From: Stephanodiscus triporus
Lineage: Eukaryota; Bacillariophyta; Thalassiosirophyceae; Thalassiosirales; Thalassiosiraceae
DNA: 13,538 nt
NCBI GenBank assembly: GCA_036939755.1
Contig: JALLAZ010000776.1
Coordinates: 1 to 13,538, forward strand
Reading direction: 5' to 3'
Numbering within the stretch: position 1 is the first letter of the stretch; every line of letters starts with the position of its first letter. Below are positions 1-8,375 of the stretch, piece by piece. A model generated the notes under the pieces. It ran no database searches. It saw only the letters and a program-made list of their open reading frames with translations, and was not told the origin of the DNA. A program made the translations under genes and the position numbers.

Positions 1-689
1 GGGCCGTACTGTTGTGTGTGGTATGCCTCCACGGTGTGGGCTTGCCGTATCTTCCCCGGAACGCACGTCATGACTTTAGTTTTGTCAGGGTTCGTCCGGA
101 GGCCGATGCTTTCAAAGAGAATCACGAGTTCATCGAGGGCGCGCTGCAGCCAGACGGGGTCTCTCGATCCGACCAGCCCGTCGTCAACGAAAAACGCCAC
201 TATCTCCCTGCTCGCCTCACCAAATTCCCCGTGTGCGGCCTCTTCGCTCAGCGTCCGTCGAAGCCACTCTCTTATCACTGCATCAACACAAACATTAAAC
301 ATGAGGCTGGAAAGTGGACCCCCTTGAGTCACGCCCCGAAAGGCGCGAAACGGTTTCCCAAAACTACCCCCAGCACGACAGACCATCTCCGCCTGGTCCC
401 AGAATTTTGTCTGGAGGCGAAGGAGCTTGGGACCTACCCCATACCCGGTCATGATTGCTAGACACCGCTCGCGGTCCAGATGGTCATATGCCTTCCTCAA
501 GTCCACGAAGACTTGGTATAGCGGCTCTTGCTCCATCCAGGCCAGTTGCTGTGCCAACTTAGCCTCTATTGTCGCCGTTCCCGTCCCGCGCTTTGGCAGC
601 CCTCCGTGGAGGCAAGGGTGAAACTCGATGGCGGCCAGTCGGCACACCATGAGCTTCTCCACTACTTTCCAGCATGGGTCGAGTAGACC
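1..689 (-). pseudogene. Reverse transcriptase catalytic core of the same element, partial
   Basis: A continuous open minus-strand frame (codons start on plus coordinates divisible by 3) runs from about 689 off the left edge. It begins with LLDPCWKVVEKLM, continues through HGGLPKRGTGTATIEAKLAQ, then motif A FVDLRKAYD at 483-509. Next come FRGVTQGGPLSSLMFNV (motif B) and the catalytic FVDD box at 180-191, followed by LRTNPDKTKVM near the edge. Motif A Asp and the two Asp of FVDD are the metal ligands of the polymerase, and all are present. This frame is +1 relative to the upstream endonuclease frame, and the usual segment ending in an IPK...YRGI-type block is absent, so the two pieces do not form one protein. 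There is no start codon of its own. It is the same element as the upstream open frame. Confidence 0.9.
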
Positions 690-2160
690 GCCACTTGTCA
701 CCAAGGGTTGACTCACGGCCGGGGTCCTCCTCGGCCGCCTTCTCTTCGCGCTGTATTGCGTCGAGCCACCCCTTCAGATGCTCGGCCTTCATACCGGTGG
801 CCCCAGCGGCCCGCCCATTCTTTAACCCCCTCACCACCTTACGCACTTCCGAGTCTGAGGGTAGATCATCCGAAATCGCGAAAAAGGGGAAATTGTTCGG
901 GAGGGGAGGCCCCAGGGGGGGTGCCTTCGCGTAAAGATCCACTCTTTCGGCCGTCTGTTTTACCATCGTGTCGTGGCACGCAGGTGGGGGCCGGTCCTCC
1001 GCCGACCTATACCACCCCTTAAGGGTGCGCCACGCCTCCTTCACGTTACCGGCGCCCAGGTAGCTCTCGATTTCAGTTGCGGCGTTCGCGGCGCGTTGTT
1101 TGCGATCCGCGGCGAGGTAGGATTTGATTTCCCGTCCCAACTGACGGGCAACGTGAAGTGGCAGGTTGCCCTGCCGCCTCAGCGTCGCCCTCTTATCGAC
1201 CGCTGCCCAGGTCTTATCCGATATCCATCGGTTGGCGGGGCGCTCCCTCGCGGGGGGGGGGATTACGTCAAGACGTAACTCCTCGTACGCTCCCACGAGC
1301 TCGGTACGGGGTCCCCGGGGGATCTTTAGGGGGAAGCGACGGTGCCGTTTCCGGTATGCCGCCATCTCCCTCCCTCCCCCAGCACGAATTTCAGCAACAA
1401 GAGCGCGATGGTCAGAATTATGACAAAAGGGCTGTCGGACGCTGACGCGCCGAAACCATCGCCCCAGGTCGGTTAGCCGCCCCAGGACGTAGTCACACTG
1501 AGAGGAGACCCATCGTCTCCCTCTCCTCATCCGCCACGTCCATCGACCCCGGGATCGTTTCCCCGACCGTTGACGAAAATGGCTGGCCAAATCGGACAGC
1601 GCCATGGCATCCACCTGCTCGGCGATCGTCTCGTCGCGTTCGTCGCGCGGGGCGGCGAGGTTGACGTTCAGGTCCCCAAGCAGGATGGGGAGGCATCCCC
1701 GAGGGCACGCCTGCCACGCCTGCTCGACGTGCGTTAATGTTGTTAGATCGTTCGGCGGGATGTAACACCCCACGATGTACCACCTCGTGGCGCCCGATAC
1801 GAGCTGAAATGACAGCACGTTCGGCCCACGCAGCTCCACCTCTTCGATCTCATACGTTTCACTAGCCCTCCAAAAGAGGCTAATCCCTCCTTGCCACTTG
1901 CTCGGCGCATGGGTGGATCGGACATTGTAACCGCTGCTCCAGCGCGTGTAAATACCCTCGGTTAATTTCGTCTCGAGGAAGACGCCACAATCAACCCCCA
2001 TTAGCTTCATCGCTCGCAAGGCACTCTCCAATCCTCCATTGCGACCGCTTCGTATGTTGTACGATGCGACCGTGAACGACCCACTACCTTCAGCTCGCGA
2101 AGGCGGTTCCGCCGCTGTCGAAACCATGGGATTTTCCGCTGAAGATGCCGAAAAATTCAT
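559..2160 (-). pseudogene. Retrotransposon endonuclease domain plus start of reverse transcriptase
   Basis: The ATG at 2158-2160 opens a 533-codon frame, with an in-frame TAG nine codons upstream, so this start is reasonable. Residues about 29-257 form an endonuclease/exonuclease/phosphatase domain. It has Asn35 in ASYNIRSG, Glu63 in VFLETKL, the GDLNVN block at 162-167, Asp223 in QCDYVLG and the terminal Ser-Asp-His at 249-251, all at the expected spacing, so the nuclease active site looks complete. Residues about 260-440 are a basic linker. The block GLKNGRAAGATGMKAEHLKG near 445-464 is the opening motif of LINE reverse transcriptases. From about residue 490 (plus-strand position about 690) the frame is wrong: the true continuation lies in the adjacent frame, and the last roughly 43 codons are an artefact of the deletion. 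Called broken for that reason. Confidence 0.88.
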
Positions 2161-2491
2161 AGCTAAGCGAGGAACCTACGCCCTGGCCACTAACCCGGGG
2201 CGCTGGTCAAACTCCACCCCCCGACCAGTCTGGCGGAGTGTGGGAGCGGTCCTGCGGTTACCTTTAGAGAAAAAGGAATTTAGCGGTTACCATGGTTTTG
2301 ATGTGCTACGTTAGCTAGACGCAACACCGGGAATAAGGAGAGTACGATACGTAATTACAATATCGTACCTTGCCTTGGTCCGTATTGTTTCGCGCAATCG
2401 CGGCAATAACATGACCCGATCTTCGTTAGCAGCAAGGGACCGGATAACAAAAATAATATGATGGGGGTGGGATCAATCCAATAGTGTCTTA
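2161..2491. other. Intergenic: 5' flank shared by the retrotransposon and the ubiquitin-like gene
   Basis: No convincing coding sequence. The part nearest 2161 is probably untranslated 5' sequence of the retrotransposon. The part nearest 2491 is the likely promoter/5' UTR of the plus-strand ubiquitin-like gene and contains a palindromic pair at 2342-2368. The two transcription units diverge from here. Confidence 0.5.
2342..2368. repeat. Inverted repeat containing TACGATAC, possible regulatory site
   Basis: GTACGATA at 2342-2349 is matched by its perfect reverse complement TATCGTAC at 2361-2368, with an 11-bp spacer. The octamer TACGATAC occurs at 2343-2350. The same octamer, or its complement, occurs in the 5' flanks of the Spc24-like gene and of the dehydrogenase gene. 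The sequence shows the symmetry; a regulatory role is inference. Confidence 0.4.
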
Positions 2492-2587
2492 ATGGTGCTT
2501 GTCCACCACTTTCCGGACGGGGGATATGGCGACGTCGATGCCGATCCCCACACGACCATCGGTACGCTCAGGTTCGACATTTTCGAG

Positions 2588-2617
2588 TCGTCGTCATCGT
2601 CGTCATCGTCGTCGTCG
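2588..2617 (+). repeat. TCG/TCA trinucleotide run encoding ten serines
   Basis: Ten consecutive Ser codons (TCG with two TCA) sit inside the first ubiquitin-like domain, between IFE and MGCFEL. They are in the reading frame and probably extend a surface loop. This is a slippage-prone coding microsatellite. Confidence 0.85.
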
Positions 2618-2848
2618 ATGGGATGTTTCGAGTTGACATGCGACGGCGCGGTCCTCGACGACGATACGAGGACCCTGAAGAGCTACGGCATCTTCGATAT
2701 GGAATCCGCGATGATAGTTTGCGTCGGGGGGGAGGAGGAGGGGAGGAAGACGCATTCGTCGACAAACGTCGGGACCGACGACGACGTCGACTTCGTTGGG
2801 GGAGGAGGAAGAGGAGGAAAAGAGGGAGGAAAAGGACATGACGACATT

Positions 2849-2878
2849 GACGACGACGACGATGACGATGACGACGAC
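2849..2878 (+). repeat. GAC/GAT trinucleotide run encoding ten aspartates
   Basis: Ten Asp codons in frame form an acidic linker between the first and second ubiquitin-like domains. The premature TGA lies six codons downstream. A second, less pure Asp/Asn run of the same GAC type occurs at about 3176-3241 between the second and third domains. Confidence 0.85.
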
Positions 2879-3175
2879 GGCTGCTTCATCGCCATCTGAT
2901 TCATCGCTTCCAACAACTCGGAACGGACGATGCATATCCGCGGCACGACGCGACTGTGTGACTCGTTCTCCGACTACGTCCGCACGATGGTCATGTCGAC
3001 GGGGGGGATGAGTTTCGTCGTGGGGGAGTGCGGCGAGGTGCCCCCGGAGTGCGACGCAACCGCGAACGATCTCGGGGTGAAGGACGGCAATTCGATAATC
3101 GTCATTGGCGGCGCGACTGCTGCTGGTGCGGCTCCATTGGACTTTTCGAGCCTCCTGGGCAGGACGATTGATGAA

Positions 3176-3241
3176 GTCAATGACAACGACGAGGACGACG
3201 ATGACGACAACGACGACGATGACGACGACAACGACAACAAC
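3176..3241 (+). repeat. GAC/AAC-rich run encoding an Asp/Asn linker
   Basis: About twenty codons consist almost entirely of GAC, GAT and AAC, giving an acidic Asp/Asn linker between the second and third ubiquitin-fold domains. It has the same triplet unit and reading frame as the run at 2849-2878. Confidence 0.8.
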
Positions 3242-4266
3242 GTCCCGTCAACGATGGCGGCGGGGATGACGATGGTCGGCCGAGCGGTCGTGGACCTGAA
3301 CGAGGGTTGCGAGATCGTCGTCGATGGCGCGATGGTGGTCCTCGTGGGACCCGGCGGCGAGGGGGCGAATTTCAGGATCGATTGACGCGCCACGCCCTTG
3401 TGGGCGATCCTCGGCAATTACGAGCTATTTTAGTGCGGCGCGACGTCGCGCACAATCCCGTTGGACGCATCTCCGTTGGACACGCTCCGATTCGTGCATG
3501 GGGGGAGGAGGCTGCCACAATATTCCGACGAGACCGTGTGCGACAACGGCATACTCAACGGGGACGTTATATGCGTGATAAGGATTGCAGAGGCGCGCGT
3601 TGCTGGTAACACTCCCGGGAAAGCGAAGATCTGCATCAAGCTGTTGGACGTCGTTGCCGATGATGCCGAGTTCTTCGTGGTCGATCCCGCGGCACCCTTT
3701 CACAGGATCTTTCACAATTATTCGCAGGAGCGAGTGAAGATACCGATGGCATCGCTTAGTTTCCTCCACGGCGACAGGACGTTACATGCCGATGATACGC
3801 CGTCGAACGTGGATCTTTGTGATGGTGAAATCATACATGTCTTGATCAAGGGCCATCAGAATACGAATTCGAGAATGTTGGAACTCACGCCAAATGCAGT
3901 CGACACTATTTTTGGGGTGATGGAAATTGGCAAAGAATGGATGCCGTTCGACCCAATAGTTCAAGTCATGGATCTAAAGACGAATGAACTTGAGAAAAAT
4001 GTGTTGGTGAGGAGCATTGTCTATATTATGCACAGAACGAGACATTCAAACTTTTACTCTAATTCCTATATTCAACAAACCTGTTCTCACTGAATCATCC
4101 ATGTGCATCCGTGTAGATGACTATATCTGACGGCAAGCACTCACTGACTCTTCAATGCGATGACAGCATATCCAGTCTCGTGGATGCAGGTGTCATCACA
4201 AAGTATGCCATCATTCAAGTCAATAATTTTCGTGTCACACAGACCGCTGTACGATGCGGTACGTAA

Positions 4267-4687
4267 ATCATTCACTTTCATGCTGCCAGCCATCCAATTG
4301 TCGCCTCGCTATTCTGTGTCCTTGTGAACTCTTTTTGACCCAGCTTGGCATCTGATCAATATCAATGTTTGCCAACCAATGCCCCAATCGTGTATGAACA
4401 TCTTGTCGACCGAAGTAGACCTGAATGCGTGATACAGAGAACTTCGGGTTAGGGAAATTCTCGCTCGAAATATCATTGCCGATTTCGTGTTGCGCTGCAA
4501 TGAGCAACACGAGAAACAAAAGTGTGAAGCCCGCAAGGTCATTGCAGATAACGTGTGGTTCATTTTTGCCTTGCGATGACACCAAAAGCTAGTTATGATT
4601 GTGATAATGGTGTAGAAGATACACTGGGGCAATTCAGCATGCAGGATTCACTTTGGCCCCATTCGACAGAGATTGGAAGACTTTTGA
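4267..4687. other. Unresolved stretch between the RPA70N-like domain and the helicase remnant
   Basis: No gene can be closed here. On the plus strand, about 4449-4576 is open and reads like real protein (ILARNIIADFVLRC, then EARKVIADNVWFIFALR) before TGA 4577-4579. It is either an upstream piece of the helicase gene or, for its last ten codons, the final exon of the RPA70N-like gene. A second plus-strand stretch, about 4580-4728, reads QDSLWPHSTEIGRLLKI in a different frame and could be helicase 5' coding joined by a lost frame. On the minus strand, 4268-4585 is open for 105 codons; I recognise no family. A strong donor, GTACGT, sits at 4259. Confidence 0.35.
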
Positions 4688-7477
4688 AGATTCACATCAA
4701 TTTGGAGCAGGGCAATTTGCCATGTGCCTAAACCAGAGACAACTGTGTCTGGTTGGGCATCGGTGCGAGAGAGGATTGATCTGAAAAGAGTAGAACTATT
4801 GGATGATGACGGCAGTTTTGCGGAGACGGATCAAAAGTTAGTTGAAGCATTGATGGGGGCATTGGATGACGATGATTTGAATAGCCCAGAAGAAGACGAA
4901 TTCGAGGTAGGCGATAATGTTAACGACGAAGGCGACCACGATGGCATCACCCACAAAGATATGTCTTCATCGGCAATAGATTGGTCAAAGTTTCAGGTTT
5001 CGACCCATGTCGTCAAATTCATCAAAAATGGCGACCCGATTTTTAGAGAGATATTTGTTATGCGTATGAACCAGTTGGCGAGAGGCGATAGAAGCCACAA
5101 GCTGCAAAAGCCGTTAAAAGGATGCAAGTCAGTCATTTATGAAAGCTACATGGATAATTCGAAAGGTGGCTTTCGAATATTATGGACTCAAGAAAGAGAG
5201 ACTATAGTTGTGTGGTTCATAGCTAAGCACAAGGTACGTGCATTTCAGTTTATTTTCTAGTGCTTTCACTACTCTGATGCGACTCTTGTTTTATAATGCC
5301 CGATTCTCATATTACCACAGAATGTGTCACGACTCGCAAAGATGATTGATGATGCAAAAATAGGACAGCGAGACAGCAACTACCTACGGATTTCGTCACC
5401 GAACTTGATGCCGATCCAACATTGGCATCAAAAGGCGAAGTCATGCTCGATGCACTTGGAAATGTTCCAATGAAACTATACGACATATACTTCGACGACA
5501 TTGATGACATTACCAACACGTCATGGATGCCACAAATGCATCTAACCGATGAGGAGTGTAACATTATTGAAGCAAAAGGTTCAGTTTTGCTACTTGGACG
5601 AAGCGGTACGGGCAAATCAATTTGCATTAGTAACAGAATCGAGTTTGATCGGCAGAGACTCGGACACAAACCCAATTTTTCGCAGCTATTTGTTGCCGGG
5701 TCTAGCAGATTATGCAGATACGTTGAGGGAGCCGTCGGTGCTAACGGGAAGAATACTACGTTTGTCACATTTGACAAGCTTCTGAAACAACTTGAATCCA
5801 CGATGTCTCAAGGATGCAAGTCCACTTTCAGTCATTGCCAGCGTGTCGACTTTCCTCGTTTCAACAGGGACTTTTACTCCAGGTGCAATCTACAAGACAA
5901 AGCGAGTGCATTAATAGTGTGGAAATCAATTAGGACTTTTCTTAAGGGATCAATCGAGGCATATCAGACCGCATGTGGAATTCTCTCGAAAGAATATTTT
6001 GTGAGTGGGAAACTTGGAAAGAATAGATGTAAAATGACATCCGAGCAATGAAGTATTATCTATGATATCTTCTTGCAGTACCAACGATGGTTGAAAGAAG
6101 ATGGCCTTTGGGATGATTGTGATCGTATCTTAGCACTTCTCAGAAAGATCAATTCCACGGTGTATGATCCAGCGGTCTATGAAAAAGATAAGTGGAGCAA
6201 AGTCTACGTCGATGTGAGTTCTGTTTTCTCTGAGTTATTTTCTCTACTCGCTTGACAAATCATGGTTTTACACGTATCCAAATAAATTTCATAGGAGGTC
6301 CAAGACTACCTACATGTTGAAATTTTGCTGTTCTTCTTCCTTGGAAGAGGCCCAGGGCCATTATTTCTTGCAGGCAACCCGGCGCAGAGCATTGTCGAGG
6401 GCACAGATTTCAGATTTGATGAGATTCAAATTGTCGGCTACTTTGTTGCTGGAATCAACCGACGTCACCTCATCCCAGAAAAGCCGCGAGTGGTGAATGT
6501 CAACTTCAGATCCCATGCGGGGATATTGAATTGCGCTGGAGGGATATTGGATCTTCTCTTTGGCTACTTCAAGAACAGCACAAAAGAATTGAAAAAAGAC
6601 TACGGACTGTTTAACGGTGCAAGACCGGGAGTCTTTCACAAAGTGCATGTGCAGCAGCTGTCAACCCTCTTGAATGAGAAGTTACAAGGCGCGGTAGTGC
6701 TCACGCACGATGCGTCGGCATCCTCTTGGAGGGAATTGCTTGATTATCAGCTTGTGTATGAAATTTGCGAAGTGAAGGGGCTCGAGTTCAAGACCGTGAT
6801 ACTGTTGAATTTCTTTGGCGAAATTCCGTCGTCACTACAAAAACCATGGCGGGAAATACTCTTGAATAGAGCGCAACCCGACTTTGGAATGCAGCCCCCA
6901 CTGGTGGAAACACATCTCAAGCTGTCATATACAGCCGTCATGAGATGCATCGAACTTTTTTGCAGATACAATTTCTTCGGATGCGGGAGATGCCGCCATT
7001 CGTTGGTTCACAACCTCGATGAATAAGAAGGATCGAGCTGAAAGTGATGCCTTGGCTACAATCAACAATGTATCAGACTTGGAATCTATGACCATGACGA
7101 ATGATGAGTTCCGTATTGTAGGCATAGATAACGCTGAGCTAGCCGAATCTTCTGAAATAGAACTGGAGCAAGCTATGGATTATGTTCAGAGAGCCACATA
7201 TTGCTTTGAGAAGGCCCAAAGTATGGAATTAGTGGCCAAAGCACAGGCGCATTCCTCGAGCTTGCAGCTGCGATGGAAAAGATTCACTTCCATAATCAAA
7301 GATTATGATATCTTGGAAGTAGATGCAGCAGGGGTGGTAGAACAACTCTTGAGGGAGAACCTCTTGTCAGAAACTCTCTGTCTTCTCAAAGACATCATGC
7401 CTTTTTTACCTCAATACACGCAAGAGAAGTTGGAAGGAGAAATCATCTCCAAGACTCGTTGTGCTCTGAGCTTGTGA
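4688..7477 (+). pseudogene. UvrD-like superfamily 1 helicase (TRANK1-like), disabled
   Basis: Three exons are visible: 4688-5233, 5321-6213 and 6295-7477. The introns are 5234-5320 (GTACGT...CACAG) and 6214-6294 (GTGAGT...ATAG), both phase 0. UvrD-type motifs appear in order: Walker A GRSGTGKS at 5596-5619; Walker B split by the second intron as VYVD/EVQDY; motif III AGNPAQSIVEG; motif IV VNFRSHAGIL; motif V VKGLEFKTVIL; motif VI YTAVMRCIE. Such proteins use ATP to move on nucleic acid. The C-terminus, after SMNKKDRAESD, contains a TPR-like helical stretch (RATYCFEKAQ) and stops at 7475-7477, shorter than relatives as I recall them. Lesions: one base lost in the A run 5356-5360, TGA at 6049-6051 between MTSEQ and SIIYDIF, and a frameshift near 6950-6962 by a T run. 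Motif III has GN where GD is usual. No first exon or start codon is seen, so the 5' limit is uncertain. Confidence 0.85.
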
Positions 7478-7730
7478 GAATCCTGCATTATATCGCATTT
7501 TGTGTCCATTACTATATCGTATTTAGGTTATGTCACCACTTGGCCTTGTCCATCAATGCCCACCCCCCTATTAGATTGTGTAAATGTTGATTGAACAACA
7601 GTAATCATGGCTTGTACATACATAGAGTACATACGATACGACGTACAATACTCTAATTCAACCTCGCCAACGGTCAAGAGTACCATACACACGATACACT
7701 CGACATCGACCCGCACCACCTGCCCTCATC
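7478..7730 (+). promoter_or_regulatory. 5' flank of the Spc24-like gene
   Basis: No coding sequence is supported. The stretch holds the end of the helicase remnant and the presumed promoter and 5' leader of the downstream gene. TATCGTAT at 7515-7522 and ATACGATA at 7631-7638 are reverse complements, and the octamer TACGATAC is at 7632-7639, 92 bp before the start codon. A related ACGATAC follows at 7691-7697. No clear TATA box can be assigned. Confidence 0.4.
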
Positions 7731-8375
7731 ATGACGACCTCCCCCGAATCCCTCCAGGAACGGCAACGGTGGGAAGATCTGGAATCCGAGATGGACGACT
7801 TCCTCTCCCGCCATGGGACGCGATGCGACGCCGAGATCGTCGCGGTCGGCCGGTCCGTCGCCATCCTCGAGGGCATGTCCTCCGCCGAGCCCGATCGCCT
7901 CCGATCGTCCTCCCGGTCAATCGTCGACTCATTGTCCGAGTCGATACGAATCGAGATGGGGGCACTCGACGCCGAATCGTCCGACCTCGCATCGCGCATC
8001 TCCGCCGTGGGACGACTCGAGGACGAGGCGGAGTTCCTACGCAGGTCCATCGCCGACATGTCGGCGCGTCGGCGCGAGCTCGTCGAGGTCACGATTCCTC
8101 TCCACGCGTCGCGGGCGTCGGAGAACGTCGCGGAGATCGACGAGACTCGATCCCGTCACGTTAGGGACAACGCCAAGATCACGCGGGAATTGGGCCTTCA
8201 CGCGATCCTCACGAACATCAAGTGGGATTACGCCAGGAGCGGTCCGGACGTGCTGGCGGGGGAGGTGTCGATCCCGGAGAAGGCCGTGCACAGGCGGTTC
8301 GAGATCGACTGGGGGGACGGAAGCGCGAGCGAGTACGAGATCGCGGAACGCCTGTGGAAGACGATCGAGGGATAA
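7731..8375 (+). CDS. Kinetochore protein Spc24-like (Ndc80 complex subunit)
   Basis: A single 214-codon exon from ATG 7731 to TAA. Spc24 pairs with Spc25 in the Ndc80 complex, which links centromeres to spindle microtubules. Residues about 6-155 are mostly charged heptad-like sequence with few prolines (RQRWEDLESEMDDFL, RLEDEAEFLRRSIADM, ENVAEIDETRSRH), as expected for the coiled-coil half. The C-terminal 60 residues match the small globular Spc24 domain. LTNIKWDY at 160-167 corresponds to the family's I-x-W-D-Y strand, LAGEVS is the following strand, and YEIAERLWKTIEG at the end corresponds to the closing helix with its conserved Leu-Trp. The length is close to human Spc24 (about 200 aa). 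The coding DNA is G+C-rich and intact, in contrast to the pseudogenes upstream. The gene is convergent with the dehydrogenase gene. The coiled coil alone would not identify it; the call rests on the C-terminal motif. No gene symbol is given because orthology was not tested. Confidence 0.7.
   Translation: MTTSPESLQERQRWEDLESEMDDFLSRHGTRCDAEIVAVGRSVAILEGMSSAEPDRLRSSSRSIVDSLSESIRIEMGALDAESSDLASRISAVGRLEDEAEFLRRSIADMSARRRELVEVTIPLHASRASENVAEIDETRSRHVRDNAKITRELGLHAILTNIKWDYARSGPDVLAGEVSIPEKAVHRRFEIDWGDGSASEYEIAERLWKTIEG

Larger units (their letters stand above)
1..2160 (-). mobile_element. Non-LTR (LINE-like) retrotransposon remnant, 3' part outside the window
   Basis: On the minus strand this stretch carries, in order, an endonuclease/exonuclease/phosphatase domain, a linker, the first conserved block of a reverse transcriptase, and the reverse-transcriptase catalytic core. 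That is the domain order of apurinic-endonuclease-type LINE elements, which nick target DNA and copy their RNA into the nick. No LTR, RNase H, integrase or separate first ORF is visible. The copy is not functional: about 30-40 codons expected between the first reverse-transcriptase block and the core are missing at about 688-703, and the frame changes there. The element continues past base 1, so its 3' end, tail and target-site duplication cannot be seen. The 5' boundary is not sharp and may lie anywhere from 2161 to about 2340. The phrasing of the core resembles elements I know from diatoms; that is a memory-based judgement, not a search result. Confidence 0.9.
2492..4579 (+). pseudogene. Tandem ubiquitin/SUMO-like domains plus RPA70N-like OB fold, interrupted by stops
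   Basis: One frame (codon starts equal 2 modulo 3), opened by the ATG at 2492, holds four ubiquitin-fold domains: about 2492-2737 (ends GIFDMESAMIVCVGG), 2888-3110 (HIRGTTRLCDSFSDYV), 3320-3585 (TLRFVHGGRRL) and 3630-3850 (SLSFLHGDRTL, ending GEIIHVLI). The first is ubiquitin-like and the others are closer to SUMO/Rad60-SLD. From 3871 a domain beginning LELTPNAVDTIFG continues with FDPIVQVMDLK. It crosses a GTGAGG...TAG intron at 4007-4116 and goes on through MTISDGKHSL and VITKYAIIQVNNFRV, which matches the RPA70 N-terminal OB fold (Pfam Rep-A_N). A strong donor, GTACGT, at 4259 and a possible acceptor at 4547 would give a last exon ending at TGA 4577-4579. Stops TGA 2897, TGA 3383 and TAG 3431 fall inside domains, so I call it a pseudogene. 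Separate short genes or stop recoding are less likely. Acidic and Ser-rich runs link the domains. Confidence 0.65.

Noticed and set aside
2568..2946. Ser-rich, Val-rich and Arg-rich open frames on both strands over the triplet repeats
   Set aside because: Triplet repeats keep all six frames open. Only the frame with ubiquitin-fold domains on both sides is supported.
3400..3433. A 34-bp intron that would remove the TAG at 3431
   Set aside because: Too short for the introns seen here. It would also delete ILGNY, which aligns with IFHNY in the next domain, and leaves the TGA at 3383 in place.
4268..4585. Minus-strand 105-codon open frame opposite the uncertain junction
   Set aside because: No recognisable domain. 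It overlaps the RPA70N-like intron and possible helicase remnants on the plus strand. Kept only as a note in the unresolved stretch.
2897..6051. Reassigned stop codons (TGA and TAG read as amino acids)
   Set aside because: About 1,100 codons of the dehydrogenase, the Spc24-like gene and the retrotransposon endonuclease contain no internal TGA or TAG, so a general code change is unlikely. The same region also has frameshifts.
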